Source: Tamlana sp. 2_MG-2023 (GTDB taxonomy: Bacteria > Bacteroidota > Bacteroidia > Flavobacteriales > Flavobacteriaceae). Taken from it: a DNA stretch of 64,000 bases. A model generated the notes under the pieces. That model did no database searches. It saw nothing but the letters and a program-made list of their open reading frames with translations, and was not told where the DNA came from. The stretch lies in contig NZ_JAUOSF010000005.1 of assembly GCF_030548465.1 (NCBI RefSeq), positions 124,001 to 188,000 on the forward strand, in the 5' to 3' direction. The position numbers and the translations under genes are program-made. This document shows, piece after piece, positions 8,428-17,931 of this stretch (position 1 is the first letter of the stretch; the number at the start of each line of letters is the position of its first letter).

Positions 8428-9360
8428 TTAAAAAGTAACATTTACCCCAAGACCAAATACTTCACGTACTTGAAAACCTTGAAAGGCATCATCATCATAT
8501 ACGGTTTGAAAGGTTAAATTTGTAGAAAGTACATCATTAATCTGCATAACGATATTCATCGTGTAATCGATATCTGTGTTTAAAGGTTTATGAAGGTAAC
8601 TTGAATACAGGTTTAAAATGTTTTCCATAGATACATTTTCCATAATATTAAACTTGTAATAAGCTCTCACATTAAGACCAAATTCATACAATAGATTTTC
8701 CCCTGGAGGCACACCAAACGTTTCATAATCGTTACTTGATTCATAAAAAACATTGGCGCTATCGTCGTCATTAATTGTAAATATTTCATCGCTTATAAAT
8801 GTGAATCTAGAAGTTAATGGTGCTATATTCACATTAAGGTTGTTGCTTTTCTTCCATAAAAAACCAGGTCCAAAACTCCAATATGCTGGTTTGAAAAAAC
8901 CAGAAGTAGTATAGTTTTCATTATCACCCATAAAATCATCATTGTAATCATAACCATCGCTAAATTGCGTTTTAAAGTTCATAAAGAATGAAAAACTCCA
9001 GTATTTCTTGTTCATGGCTCTACCAACTACCGAGTTCAGTTCCAGGCGGTCATCTGTTTTTCGTCGGCCGTCATCTTCGGTAACATTAAGTCCATAACTA
9101 GCAAGAAGCTTTGTATCCCAGGACCAAGGTCCTTTATGGTAATTTAGATCATAATTTAAAGACAGGTTTGTAGCGAAATTGTTATCGCCTCCTGGTTGCC
9201 AGTTAGAAAAAGCCGATTGATTTATTAGTAAATTTATTTTTCCATCGGTAGTCCAACCTTCAGGAACGGGAATAGTGTCTTTAACTTTTGGTGCTTTTTG
9301 AGCATGCATGAATTGGATGCTAATCGCCAAAATGAATAGGGTTTGTATTAGTCTTTTCAT
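8428..9360 (-). CDS. DUF3078 domain-containing outer-envelope protein
   Basis: A 310-residue protein with a signal peptide (hydrophobic core LIQTLFILAISIQFMHAQ). The mature part resembles the DUF3078 family of Bacteroidota: GWTTDGKINLLINQSAFSNW, then repeated amphipathic strands with alternating aromatics, ending in a C-terminal strand GLGVNVTF. The alternating pattern and terminal Phe fit an outer-membrane beta-barrel. Function in the family is unknown. It is the last gene of the minus-strand run and has a paralogue immediately upstream, separated by a terminator at 9393-9414. Confidence 0.8.
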   Translation of the reverse strand: MKRLIQTLFILAISIQFMHAQKAPKVKDTIPVPEGWTTDGKINLLINQSAFSNWQPGGDNNFATNLSLNYDLNYHKGPWSWDTKLLASYGLNVTEDDGRRKTDDRLELNSVVGRAMNKKYWSFSFFMNFKTQFSDGYDYNDDFMGDNENYTTSGFFKPAYWSFGPGFLWKKSNNLNVNIAPLTSRFTFISDEIFTINDDDSANVFYESSNDYETFGVPPGENLLYEFGLNVRAYYKFNIMENVSMENILNLYSSYLHKPLNTDIDYTMNIVMQINDVLSTNLTFQTVYDDDAFQGFQVREVFGLGVNVTF

Positions 9361-9392
9361 AAGGTAAATTGTTTAAAAAAGGTAAAAAGATA

Positions 9393-9414
9393 AAAGCGCC
9401 TACCGAGGCGCTTT
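9393..9414 (-). terminator. Intrinsic terminator between the two DUF3078 genes
   Basis: A perfect 8-bp stem, AAAGCGCC at 9393-9400 with GGCGCTTT at 9407-9414, has a 6-base loop. On the minus strand it is followed by a T-rich stretch, so it can end transcription of the upstream DUF3078 gene. Confidence 0.65.
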
Positions 9415-9439
9415 AATTGTTTAATATATAGGGTTTTAG

Positions 9440-10366
9440 TTAAAAAGCATAGCTTAAACCAAAAGTCCAGTAAGTTTGCAAGTCGTTATCAACATTATCA
9501 AACGTAGCGTTTGGATCTCCAAGCTCGTTGATTGCAAAGTTTAAAGCTTCTTGTTTGTTGTCTCTTAAACCAAATTCGAAACCTAAACCAATACCTTGCC
9601 ATACTTCGTAAGCTAAACCATTCGTCCACGTCCAGTTAGATAAATCTGAACTCTTATAGGATTGGAACATAGAAAGGTTAGAATTAACTTTCAATTTCCC
9701 AAATGCTTTGGCATAGTTTGCTACAATTTTAGCACCTAAAGAAGAATCGAAAATTGTAGATTCATCACTAAATACAATATTGTAGTTTAAAGGGTGTACT
9801 ACAACAACCAATTCACTAATAGGCGTCCACGTAATACCAATACCTAAATCAAGATATCCAGGATCGTTAAAGTTGTTTAGCAGCGTTGTTCTATACTCTC
9901 CTAAAGCAGAAGCGGCCAAGGTTTTCGTAATCTTATAACCATAAAGTGATGTTACTGTAAAAACATCAGTAGCTTGTCTGTAGTCGTCATCATCAGTTGG
10001 GTCATCTTTATCATCAAATTTCACCCAGCTTAAGTTAATGTTAGCTGTATTATACCAGAAATATTTTTCTCTGTTTAATTTAGCAAAAGGATTTGCGGTA
10101 ATCGTGATATTTCCAGCAGAATTGTTAGGTGTACCTTGAGCATACCAGTTGCTGAATTCAGAAATATTAGCACCTATAGTACCAAAAGCACCATAATGCC
10201 AACCTGGGAATTTTTCAATTTGTTTTTTTAGATCGTCAACTTCCGATTGAAGCGCGCTAATAGAATCTTCTTTAGCCGATTTTAAAGCTTTTAATTCGTC
10301 TTTGGTTTGGGCATTAACAGAAATAACACCGATAAATAAAGCACAGATTAGTAGCGATTTTTTCAT
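9440..10366 (-). CDS. DUF3078 domain-containing outer-envelope protein (second copy)
   Basis: A 308-residue protein with a signal peptide ending around VNAQ (residue 20). A short coiled coil follows (KDELKALKSAKEDSISALQ and onward, residues 21-52), then the DUF3078-like barrel (GAFGTIGANISEFSNWY, LNREKYFWYNTANINLSW) ending LQTYWTFGLSYAF. It shares fold and family with the neighbour at 8428-9360 but adds the coiled-coil N-terminus. It starts 65 bp after the DUF2480 gene with no terminator visible between them, so some readthrough from the suf operon is possible. Confidence 0.8.
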   Translation of the reverse strand: MKKSLLICALFIGVISVNAQTKDELKALKSAKEDSISALQSEVDDLKKQIEKFPGWHYGAFGTIGANISEFSNWYAQGTPNNSAGNITITANPFAKLNREKYFWYNTANINLSWVKFDDKDDPTDDDDYRQATDVFTVTSLYGYKITKTLAASALGEYRTTLLNNFNDPGYLDLGIGITWTPISELVVVVHPLNYNIVFSDESTIFDSSLGAKIVANYAKAFGKLKVNSNLSMFQSYKSSDLSNWTWTNGLAYEVWQGIGLGFEFGLRDNKQEALNFAINELGDPNATFDNVDNDLQTYWTFGLSYAF

Positions 10367-10431
10367 AGTTTTCAGTTTTAATAAATGGATTAATTTTTAA
10401 GTTTTCTTTAATTTATAAGATTGAGGATGAT

Positions 10432-10938
10432 TTATTTCTTTTTGTATAAGGGCACAGACGAACACGCTTCGCCGTACATAATCGATTTTGCTACAAGTAA
10501 TAATTTGTTAGCAAGCATGATGTATGCGTTTTGAGGTACTGGTTTATTTGAACAGCCTTTTATAATAATAGGTTTGTCTGTAAACTCATTAACATCTAAA
10601 TCTTTGATGATGTCTTGATAAATAGCGGTTTCAAGGTTGTCCAGTGAACCAACTAAAGTTTTTGTCGCATAAGGCTCCAAGTTAACACTCAATAACATGT
10701 AAGCCCAACCTGGAATAATAGCGTCGCTACTACAGGTTAGTGCCACGTACTGATCTTGAAACTGACTCCAATCAAATTCAGCAACTTGATTTCTAAAGTC
10801 TTTCTCGCGAAGTACAAAACCTTCATATAACCAATCTTTTATATCAAATAATACACGATTTCCTTTTGGATAATAATCCTCAAGATTAACAGTGACTAAT
10901 TTGCTATTGGCAACGCGATTTATAATTTCGTCTTTCAA
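10432..10938 (-). CDS. DUF2480 family protein of the SUF gene cluster
   Basis: A 168-residue soluble protein starting with a TTG codon. No ATG exists nearby upstream, and the N-terminal block DEIINRVANSKLVTVNLEDYYP looks like that of DUF2480 relatives, which supports this start. Other conserved-looking stretches are QYVALTCSSDAIIPGWAYML and KPIIIKGCSNKPVP, each with a cysteine. DUF2480 is found with suf genes in Bacteroidota; its role is not known, but the two conserved cysteines and the linkage suggest a part in Fe-S assembly. It follows the DUF59 gene by 60 bp. Confidence 0.82.
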   Translation of the reverse strand: MKDEIINRVANSKLVTVNLEDYYPKGNRVLFDIKDWLYEGFVLREKDFRNQVAEFDWSQFQDQYVALTCSSDAIIPGWAYMLLSVNLEPYATKTLVGSLDNLETAIYQDIIKDLDVNEFTDKPIIIKGCSNKPVPQNAYIMLANKLLLVAKSIMYGEACSSVPLYKKK

Positions 10939-10998
10939 AAAAATGTGGTTTTTAAGTGTTTGGTTTACGTCCTGTGACTGTTTTCTGAAAACTTAGTT

Positions 10999-11322
10999 TT
11001 ACAGCATGCCCAATTCAAGTTTAGCTTCTTCACTCATTAATTCTTGAGTCCATGGCGGATCGAAAGTGATTTCAACTTCAGCGCCTTTTACTTCGTCAAG
11101 TGATTTCACTTTTTCTTCAACCTCTAAAGGTAAAGTTTCAGCAACAGGACAATTTGGTGTTGTTAAAGTCATTAAGATTTTAACATCGTTGTCTTCGTTT
11201 ACAAAAACGTCGTAGATTAAACCTAATTCGTAAATATCTACAGGGATTTCTGGATCGAAAATGGTTTTTAATACGTTTACGATCTTTTCTCCTAATTCGG
11301 CAGTATCTATAGCTTCACTCAT
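10999..11322 (-). CDS. SufT-like DUF59/MIP18 family Fe-S assembly protein
   Basis: A 107-residue protein of the DUF59 family, relatives of PaaD, SufT and eukaryotic MIP18. It has FDPEIPVDIYELGLIYD (residues 22-38) and the conserved Cys in TTPNCPVAE (C58). Near the end is TFDPPWTQELMSEEA, with the typical W. Family members help deliver Fe-S clusters to target proteins. It lies inside the suf operon, 80 bp after sufE. A copy of the CCGCGAAAGCG word sits in that gap. Confidence 0.88.
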   Translation of the reverse strand: MSEAIDTAELGEKIVNVLKTIFDPEIPVDIYELGLIYDVFVNEDNDVKILMTLTTPNCPVAETLPLEVEEKVKSLDEVKGAEVEITFDPPWTQELMSEEAKLELGML

Positions 11323-11347
11323 AATTATATAATTTATTTTTTAATTT

Positions 11348-11358
11348 CCGCGAAAGCG
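11348..11358 (+). repeat. CCGCGAAAGCG word, copy 1 (exact)
   Basis: Exact copy in the spacer between sufE and the DUF59 gene, flanked by TTT before and AAAAC after. See the matching finding for the set. Confidence 0.7.
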
Positions 11359-11402
11359 AAAACGGTATTAAATCCCTGTTTCCACAGGAATACGAAAACA
11401 CA

Positions 11403-11825
11403 TTATTTCATTTGTGTTTGGTAAGCAATAGCATACATTTTTAATTGCTTAACCATGCTTACTAAACCATTGGCGCGGGTTGGCGACAAATGTTCTTTAA
11501 GTCCGATTTGATCAATAAAATCAGTTTCGGCGTGGATGATATCCTTTGGTGGTTGATTTGAAAATGAACGTACTAAAATAGCAATAATACCTTTTGTTAT
11601 AATGGCGTCGCTATCGGCAGTGAATATTAATTTACCATCTTCCATTTCGGCATGTACCCACACTTTACTTTGGCAACCTTTTATAATGTTATTATCCGTT
11701 TTATATTGGTCGTCGATAAGGGGTAAATCTTTCCCCAAATCAATCATATATTGGTAACGTTCTTCCCAATCTTCAAACATTGAGAATTCGTCTATTATTT
11801 CATTTTGGATTTCTTCAATACTCAT
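11403..11825 (-). CDS. sufE: Sulfur acceptor protein SufE
   Basis: Cytosolic protein of 140 residues from the ATG at 11825. A TTG three codons further upstream is possible but unlikely, since MSIEEIQNEI is the natural family start. The acceptor cysteine in IIKGCQSKVW falls at C51, the same number as in the E. coli protein. SufE takes persulfide sulfur from SufS and passes it to the SufBCD scaffold. It lies 40 bp after the lipoprotein gene and two genes after sufS. Full length, no anomalies. Confidence 0.92.
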   Translation of the reverse strand: MSIEEIQNEIIDEFSMFEDWEERYQYMIDLGKDLPLIDDQYKTDNNIIKGCQSKVWVHAEMEDGKLIFTADSDAIITKGIIAILVRSFSNQPPKDIIHAETDFIDQIGLKEHLSPTRANGLVSMVKQLKMYAIAYQTQMK

Positions 11826-11865
11826 AAATCTCAAATTTTAGGCAAAAATACAATAAGAAATGTTG

Positions 11866-12342
11866 CTATTCAATGTTTTCGGAGATTGATAGCAGTTCTT
11901 TAACTAAGGTTTCTAATTCTTTGGGCGGATTTCCATGATCGAAAGGCGGTGTTTCATACGTTTTTTCGTTGGAAGTAATTTTTAGTGTCGCTTTTGCAGC
12001 CCCATCGAAGGCGAAATCTTGACTTGGTGCCTTGATCGTGTTTAAATCCTTTAAGGGAATAGGTTCTAAAATAGATAATAGTTTTTTCCATTCTGAAGCT
12101 TCTAAAACTACCGGTGAACCTGGTTTTCCTCGTTTTTTAGACACAACAACCATATTTTCTATGACACTTATTTTTTGATAGGAACCTCGTGTTGTTGCGG
12201 TATATTCAAAAGTAATCATGGTTTCTGAAGGTACTTGTGAGGCTTCAGATTCTGCTAATGAATCACCTGATTTGGAAGGGTGCACTGTACCACAAGATTT
12301 CACAGTCATAAGGCAACACAGAAATAGGCTTATTAATTTCAT
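11866..12342 (-). CDS. Putative lipoprotein inside the suf operon
   Basis: A 158-residue protein with a short signal and lipobox (LFLCCLMTVKSCG; probable lipidated Cys at residue 17). The mature part begins with a Ser-rich linker, then a compact beta-rich domain (MITFEYTATTRGSYQKISV, GSPVVLEASEWKKLLSIL, TYETPPFDHGNPPKELETLV). Family not recognised with confidence. It lies between sufS (45 bp upstream) and sufE (40 bp downstream) on the same strand, so it is transcribed with cytosolic Fe-S genes although it should sit in the envelope. No metal-binding motif is visible in the mature domain. Confidence 0.75.
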   Translation of the reverse strand: MKLISLFLCCLMTVKSCGTVHPSKSGDSLAESEASQVPSETMITFEYTATTRGSYQKISVIENMVVVSKKRGKPGSPVVLEASEWKKLLSILEPIPLKDLNTIKAPSQDFAFDGAAKATLKITSNEKTYETPPFDHGNPPKELETLVKELLSISENIE

Positions 12343-12387
12343 GAACCAAGTTTGAAATAAAATTACGAAAAGTAATTTAAAATCAGT

Positions 12388-13602
12388 TTAAGACAACATC
12401 ATCTTTGCCTTTTTAACACCTTCAAATAAAGTGTCAATTTCGGCTTTAGTGTTGTAAAAGGACAGTGAAGCACGTACAGTACCAGGTATCTTGTAATAAT
12501 CCATGATAGGTTGGGCGCAATGGTGCCCTGTTCTTACGGCGATACCAAGTTTATCTAAAATAGTACCAACATCATACGGATGAATGCCTTCTAAATTAAA
12601 AGAAATCACAGATGTTTTATGTTCTGAAGTTCCGTAAATTTTAAGTCCGTCAATTTGTAAAAGTTTTTCGGTAGCGTACTCTAGAAGTTCATGTTCATAA
12701 GCTGCGATGGTGTCAAAACCAATGCCATTCATGTAATCTATGGCCGCTCCAAAAACGATACCTCCAGCAATGTTTGGTGTTCCTGCTTCGAATTTGTGTG
12801 GTAAATCGGCGTAAGTTGTTTTTTCAAAAGTGACTTCAGCAATCATTTCGCCACCACCTTGATAAGGCGGTAGTTTTTTTAACCATTCTTCTTTACCGTA
12901 AAGCATCCCAACACCTGTTGGTCCGCACATTTTATGGGCTGAAACCACATAAAAATCAACGTCTAGCTTTTGAACATCAGGTTTGATATGCGGACTCGAT
13001 TGCGCGCCATCAATTAAAACGGCAGCACCAACTTCGTGTGCTTTTTCAATGATATATTCTATGGGATTAACCGTTCCTAAAGCGTTTGAAACGTGATTTA
13101 CAAAAACAAGTTTGGTGTTTTCTGAAAGTAATTTATCGAATTCATCCATTACCAATTCCCCTTCTTGGTTCATTGGAATCACTTTTAATAGCGCACCAGA
13201 GCGTTCGCAAAGCATTTGCCAAGGCACAATATTAGAATGGTGTTCTAAGGCTGATACAATAATTTCGTCGCCTTTTTTAAGTAATGAGGAAAATCCGTTG
13301 GCTACAAGATTAATGCCGTGTGTCGTTCCTGAAGTGAAAATGATTTCATGTGAAAACTTGGCATTGAAATGTTCTTGTATTTTATAACGGGCTTGTTCGT
13401 ATAAGTCGGTTGCTTCTTGACTTAAGGTGTGTACGCCACGGTGAATGTTGGCGTTAAAATTTGAGTAATAGTCTACCATAACATCAATAACCTGCTTAGG
13501 GGTTTGTGATGTGGCGGCATTATCAAAATACACTAAAGGTTTGCCATTTACTTTACGTGAAAGAATTGGAAAATCTTTTCTGATGTCTTCTACTTTGAAC
13601 AT
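12388..13602 (-). CDS. sufS: Cysteine desulfurase SufS
   Basis: A 404-residue PLP enzyme from the ATG at 13602 (MFKVEDIRKDFPIL). An in-frame ATG ten codons upstream would add a sequence not seen in the family. PLP-lysine is in VVSAHKMCGP (K224) and the persulfide cysteine is in RTGHHCAQP (C362). The short loop around this Cys marks group II (SufS/CsdA) enzymes that need SufE. It frees sulfur from cysteine for cluster assembly. It lies downstream of sufD with a 133-bp gap and upstream of the first lipoprotein gene. Confidence 0.93.
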   Translation of the reverse strand: MFKVEDIRKDFPILSRKVNGKPLVYFDNAATSQTPKQVIDVMVDYYSNFNANIHRGVHTLSQEATDLYEQARYKIQEHFNAKFSHEIIFTSGTTHGINLVANGFSSLLKKGDEIIVSALEHHSNIVPWQMLCERSGALLKVIPMNQEGELVMDEFDKLLSENTKLVFVNHVSNALGTVNPIEYIIEKAHEVGAAVLIDGAQSSPHIKPDVQKLDVDFYVVSAHKMCGPTGVGMLYGKEEWLKKLPPYQGGGEMIAEVTFEKTTYADLPHKFEAGTPNIAGGIVFGAAIDYMNGIGFDTIAAYEHELLEYATEKLLQIDGLKIYGTSEHKTSVISFNLEGIHPYDVGTILDKLGIAVRTGHHCAQPIMDYYKIPGTVRASLSFYNTKAEIDTLFEGVKKAKMMLS

Positions 13603-13735
13603 GGCTGTAAGGCTTAGCCCCGATTGAGGCATTTGTTGAAGCTCCTCGCAGAGAGCGACTGCCGAAAGCGGGATATAGCTTCAAATAAAAATTTCAGTAA
13701 GGTTTAATAGAATCCCTCTTTCGAGGGAATTATTA

Positions 13736-15049
13736 TTATAAATCGAACCCGATATTAACGCCTAATTTGTTAGCGATAATTTTAGTGATGCGTTGTTTTA
13801 ATTCTGGAATTTTAACCGAGTTTAAAACGTTATTACTAAAGGCATACATTAAAAGGGCTTTGGCTTCTTTTTTAGGAATACCACGCGATTGCATGTAAAA
13901 CATAGCACTTTCGTCTAACTGACCAATAGTACAACCATGAGAACATTTTACATCGTCTGCAAAAATTTCAAGTTGTGGCTTGGTGTTTATTGATGCTTTA
14001 TCGCTTAACAAAATATTGTTGTTAGATTGGAAAGCGTTTGTTTTTTGAGCTTCTTTTTCTACGATAATTTTTCCGTTGAAAACACCAGTAGAACTATCTC
14101 CAAAAATACCCTTGTAATCTTGGTGACTTTCACAGTTTGGTTCAATATGGTGCACTAAAGTATTGTGATCTACATGTTGTTTATCACCTAGAATAGTAAC
14201 ACCCTTTAAGATAGAATCGATACGCTCGCCTTCTTGGAAGAAGTTGAGGTTGTTTCTAATTAGTTTTCCACCGAAAGAAAAAGTATGTACAGAGGCGATA
14301 CTTTCACGCTGTTGTTTAATAAATGTATTATCTATTAATGAAGCGTTTTCGCTATCGTTTTGAATCTTGTAATAATCTACAATAGCACGTTTTTTAGTGA
14401 AAATTTCGGTCACACTATTCGTTAAAACAGGGTTAGTTGTTAAACTTTGGTGACGTTCGATAATTTGCACATGGCTATTTTCTTCTGCAACCACTAAATT
14501 ACGTGGCTGAAGTAGGGTAGAAGCTTCAGTTCCTGTTGAAAAATTGATAAACTGAATCGGTTTATCTGCAATTTTGTTTTTAGGAATATGAATGTAAACA
14601 CCTTCTTGTGAAAATGCTGTATTCAAAGAAGAAAGGCTGTCTGCAGTTGCGGCTTTATTGAAATGGTTTTCAATAATTAAACGGTATTTCGGACTCGTAA
14701 GTGCAGAAGACATTAAACATACATCAATACCATCATGTGTGGTTTGTGACAAATGCGAAGAATATTTTCCATCGATAAAAACAACATTATAAGTGTCGGT
14801 ATCATGAATTAAATATTTTTTAACGTCTTTATAGTCTAAGGCATTTTCTTGTTTAGGGAAAACGCTATAATCTTCTTTTAATACTTTATTTAAAGAGGTA
14901 TATTTCCAAGCTTCTTCCTTTTTAGTAGGAAAGCCTTTTTCTTCAAATACTTTTATAGCCTCAGATCTTACATTATGAACATGTGTGTCTACATCGACCC
15001 TGTTTTCAAATGCTAAAAATGATGATACTAATTTGTCTTTTAAATCCAT
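13736..15049 (-). CDS. sufD: Fe-S assembly scaffold subunit SufD
   Basis: A 437-residue SufB/SufD family protein. The N-terminal helical part has PTKKEEAWKYTSLNKVL. The right-handed beta-helix core has NLVVAEENSHVQIIERH, DHNTLVHHIEPNCESHQDYKG and KCSHGCTIGQLD. The helical end has MYAFSNNVLNSVKIPELKQ. The conserved HG-containing SHGCTIG block and the terminal acidic/His region are intact. It forms SufBC2D with SufB and SufC. It is separated from sufC by 139 bp that hold a long inverted repeat. Confidence 0.92.
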   Translation of the reverse strand: MDLKDKLVSSFLAFENRVDVDTHVHNVRSEAIKVFEEKGFPTKKEEAWKYTSLNKVLKEDYSVFPKQENALDYKDVKKYLIHDTDTYNVVFIDGKYSSHLSQTTHDGIDVCLMSSALTSPKYRLIIENHFNKAATADSLSSLNTAFSQEGVYIHIPKNKIADKPIQFINFSTGTEASTLLQPRNLVVAEENSHVQIIERHQSLTTNPVLTNSVTEIFTKKRAIVDYYKIQNDSENASLIDNTFIKQQRESIASVHTFSFGGKLIRNNLNFFQEGERIDSILKGVTILGDKQHVDHNTLVHHIEPNCESHQDYKGIFGDSSTGVFNGKIIVEKEAQKTNAFQSNNNILLSDKASINTKPQLEIFADDVKCSHGCTIGQLDESAMFYMQSRGIPKKEAKALLMYAFSNNVLNSVKIPELKQRITKIIANKLGVNIGFDL

Positions 15050-15055
15050 TGGTTT

Positions 15056-15178
15056 CAGTTTTCAGTCGCAGTCTCAGTTTTCAGTAAATAAAAAACTAAG
15101 AAAAGACTGTTTACTATTTTTTTAAAATCTTGAGTAATCAGTTTTTAGTAAGCTACTGCAAACTGCGACTGAATACTG
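15056..15178. repeat. Inverted repeat in the sufC-sufD spacer
   Basis: The arm at 15056-15078 (CAGTTTTCAGTCGCAGT and following bases) is the imperfect reverse complement of 15155-15178 (reads CAGTATTCAGTCGCAGT on the other strand), with about 75 bases between. The arm also contains an internal direct repeat of CAGTTTTCAGT. The element fills the gap between two operon genes and would form a stem in the mRNA. Confidence 0.7.
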
Positions 15179-15188
15179 CCAACTAATT

Positions 15189-15944
15189 TTATGCGTTCGC
15201 TGCTTCTTCCTTAATCCAGTCGTAACCTCTTTCTTCAAGCTCGTGCGCTAATTCTTTTCCGCCAGATTTAACGATACGTCCGTTGTGTAAAACGTGTACA
15301 AAGTCAGGTACGATATAATCTAATAAACGTTGGTAGTGTGTTATTACTACAACAGCGTTGTCTTTGCTTTTTAATTTATTAACACCATTGGCAACGATAC
15401 GAAGGGCATCAATATCTAATCCAGAATCGGTTTCATCAAGAATAGCCAATTTTGGTTCTAACATCGCCATTTGGAAAATCTCGTTACGTTTTTTCTCACC
15501 TCCAGAAAAACCTTCGTTTAAAGAACGTGATAAAAATTTACGATCGATTTCTAGTAATTCAGCTTTATCGCGGATAAGTTTAAGCATGTCTTTAGCAGGC
15601 ATGTCTTCTAAACCTTTTGCTTTTCTAGATTCGTTAATGGCTGTTTTAATAAAGTTTGTAACAGACACACCAGGGATTTCAACTGGGTATTGGAACGATA
15701 AAAAGATGCCTTTATGGGCACGTTCTTCAGCAGCTAATTCTTCAATGTCTTCACCTTCAAAAAATATTTTACCATCCGTAACTTCATATTCTTCTTTTCC
15801 AGCGACAACTGAAGATAATGTACTTTTTCCAGAACCATTTGGTCCCATGATTGCATGAACTTCTCCTGGTTTCACTTCAAGGTTAATACCTTTTAAAATG
15901 TTCTTATCCTCAACACCTGCGTGTAAATTCTCAATTTTTAACAT
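15189..15944 (-). CDS. sufC: Fe-S assembly ATPase SufC
   Basis: A 251-residue ABC-type ATPase without membrane domain. Walker A is GPNGSGKST at 34-42. The SufC-type Q-loop area reads FQYPVEIPGV, the signature GFSGGEKKRNEI, and Walker B LAILDETDSGLD. It powers the SufBCD scaffold. Its ATG lies only 1 bp from the stop codon of the lipoprotein gene before it, a sign of translational coupling. Full length. Confidence 0.95.
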   Translation of the reverse strand: MLKIENLHAGVEDKNILKGINLEVKPGEVHAIMGPNGSGKSTLSSVVAGKEEYEVTDGKIFFEGEDIEELAAEERAHKGIFLSFQYPVEIPGVSVTNFIKTAINESRKAKGLEDMPAKDMLKLIRDKAELLEIDRKFLSRSLNEGFSGGEKKRNEIFQMAMLEPKLAILDETDSGLDIDALRIVANGVNKLKSKDNAVVVITHYQRLLDYIVPDFVHVLHNGRIVKSGGKELAHELEERGYDWIKEEAANA

Positions 15945-15945
15945 A

Positions 15946-16332
15946 CTATTCGTTTCCTATTTTTACGATGTTGTTAGCGGCTTTAGAAGCAGGTTTTACT
16001 TTAAGTATTTCTACAATTTCAACCTTGTTCTCCCAAAGGATAACATCATCTTTTTGATCTGTAACTTTTCCTTTTATCTCTACTTGAACCATGTCTGTTG
16101 GTTCTTCTTTGATTTCGTCTGCTTGACTTACAAGCGCTTTAAGTTTTCCTGAATTTAATACGCCATAAATTTTGTCGTTAGATTGCAGGACACCGGCACC
16201 ATCGAAATACACAAATTCACCCTTTATTGTGGTAAGTTCGTCTTCGCTATAAGTTGTTTCTTCCGTTTTCGATTCGCTTTTACAACTTATAAATGCTGTT
16301 AGAATTAATGTGATAAAAAATATTTTTTTCAT
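15946..16332 (-). CDS. Putative lipoprotein with OB-like domain between sufB and sufC
   Basis: A 128-residue protein with a signal peptide and lipobox FISCKS (lipidated Cys at residue 17). The mature part has an acidic linker and then a small beta-barrel-like domain (KGEFVYFDGAGVLQ, DKIYGVLNSGKLKALV, MVQVEIKGKVTDQ, ENKVEIVEILKV). The strand order and the phrase about an adjustable value (IYGVL...G.L) recall the NlpE C-terminal OB domain, but this is a guess. It lies 63 bp after sufB and 1 bp before sufC, so it is certainly in the operon. Confidence 0.8.
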   Translation of the reverse strand: MKKIFFITLILTAFISCKSESKTEETTYSEDELTTIKGEFVYFDGAGVLQSNDKIYGVLNSGKLKALVSQADEIKEEPTDMVQVEIKGKVTDQKDDVILWENKVEIVEILKVKPASKAANNIVKIGNE

Positions 16333-16395
16333 TTTGAATGGGTTTTAACTTAAAACGACACTTTAACTAACTAAGTGCATTTTGGTTAAAAAATT

Positions 16396-17844
16396 TTATC
16401 CTACACTTCCTTCTAAACTTATTTCTAGTAATTTTTGAGCTTCCACAGCAAATTCCATTGGGAGTTTGTTTAAAACCTCTTTACTAAACCCATTTACAAT
16501 TAAGGCAATGGCTTTTTCGGTATCGATACCACGTTGGTTACAATAGAAAATCTGGTCTTCACCAATTTTACTTGTTGTTGCTTCGTGTTCGATTTTAGCC
16601 GATTTATTTTTGGCTTCAATGTACGGGAAGGTATGTGCGCCACATTCGTTACCCATTAGTAAACTATCACATTGTGAAAAGTTTCGGGCATTTTCGGCAC
16701 GCGATCCTATCTGTACTAAACCACGGTAACTGTTTTGTGATTTTCCTGCTGAAATACCTTTTGAAATAATGGTTGATTTGGTGTTTTTTCCCAAATGAAT
16801 CATTTTAGTTCCAGTATCGGCTTGTTGGTAATTATTTGTCACGGCGATAGAGTAAAACTCACCAACCGAATTATCACCTTTTAAGATACAAGAAGGGTAT
16901 TTCCATGTTACGGCAGAACCTGTTTCAACTTGAGTCCAAGAGATTTTAGCGTTTTTCTCGCATAAACCACGTTTGGTTACAAAGTTGTAAACCCCACCTT
17001 TTCCTTCAGCATTTCCTGGGAACCAGTTTTGTACTGTTGAATATTTTATTTCAGCATCGTCTAAAGCGATAAGCTCTACAACGGCTGCGTGTAATTGATT
17101 TTCATCACGACTTGGTGCTGTACAACCTTCAAGGTAGCTTACATAACTGCCTTCATCGGCAACCACTAAAGTTCTTTCAAATTGCCCTGTACCTGCTTGA
17201 TTGATTCTGAAATAAGTAGATAGTTCCATTGGGCATTTTACGCCTTTAGGAATGTAACAAAAAGAGCCATCACTAAATACTGCTGAATTTAAAGCCGCAT
17301 AAAAATTATCTTTTTGTGGTACTACGGTTCCTAAATATTTTCTAACTAATTCTGGATGCTCTTTAATCGCTTCAGAAATACTCATGAAAATAATACCTTT
17401 TTCACCAAGTGTTTTCTTGAATGTTGTGGCTACTGAAACCGAATCAACGACCACATCCATAGCCACACCAGCTAATTTCTTTTGCTCATCTAGTGAAATC
17501 CCTAGTTTGGTAAAAGTTTCCAGTAATTCTGGATCAACCTCATCGATACTATCGTATTTAGGTTTGCTATTAGGTGCAGAATAGTATGAAATGGCTTGAA
17601 AATCTGGTTTGGTGTAATGTACGTTTGCCCATTCTGGTTCAGTCATTTCTTGCCAAACTCTAAAAGCTTCAAGTCTCCAATCGGTCATCCATTGTGGTTC
17701 TTCTTTCTTTTTAGAAATGGCACGCACAATATCTTCATTCAAACCAACAGGAAAGGTGTCAGATTTTATATCGGTGTAAAACCCGTATTCGTATTCTTTG
17801 GTTTTTAGCTCTTCGCGTAAATCATCCTCGGTATACTTGCTCAT
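16396..17844 (-). CDS. sufB: Fe-S assembly scaffold subunit SufB
   Basis: A 482-residue protein. It shows the SufB N-terminal block ([19 protein letters not shown] and [16 protein letters not shown]), the beta-helix core and the cluster-relevant region [16 protein letters not shown]. The C-terminal helix has [17 protein letters not shown]. The long insertions relative to SufD are those expected for SufB. It is the main scaffold on which [4Fe-4S] clusters are built with SufC and SufD. It lies 87 bp after sufA. No internal break. Confidence 0.95.
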   Translation of the reverse strand: MSKYTEDDLREELKTKEYEYGFYTDIKSDTFPVGLNEDIVRAISKKKEEPQWMTDWRLEAFRVWQEMTEPEWANVHYTKPDFQAISYYSAPNSKPKYDSIDEVDPELLETFTKLGISLDEQKKLAGVAMDVVVDSVSVATTFKKTLGEKGIIFMSISEAIKEHPELVRKYLGTVVPQKDNFYAALNSAVFSDGSFCYIPKGVKCPMELSTYFRINQAGTGQFERTLVVADEGSYVSYLEGCTAPSRDENQLHAAVVELIALDDAEIKYSTVQNWFPGNAEGKGGVYNFVTKRGLCEKNAKISWTQVETGSAVTWKYPSCILKGDNSVGEFYSIAVTNNYQQADTGTKMIHLGKNTKSTIISKGISAGKSQNSYRGLVQIGSRAENARNFSQCDSLLMGNECGAHTFPYIEAKNKSAKIEHEATTSKIGEDQIFYCNQRGIDTEKAIALIVNGFSKEVLNKLPMEFAVEAQKLLEISLEGSVG

Positions 17845-17931
17845 ATGCTATTTTAATGTTTTAAAGTGTCTATAAACTAGGTTTATCTTCTGCTTTAATT
17901 TTTTAAATTCTTGATTAATCTTTACTGTGAA

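Noticed and set aside
15358-15858. 166-codon open frame on the plus strand over sufC
   Set aside because: Antisense to a gene with all ABC motifs intact; no independent evidence.
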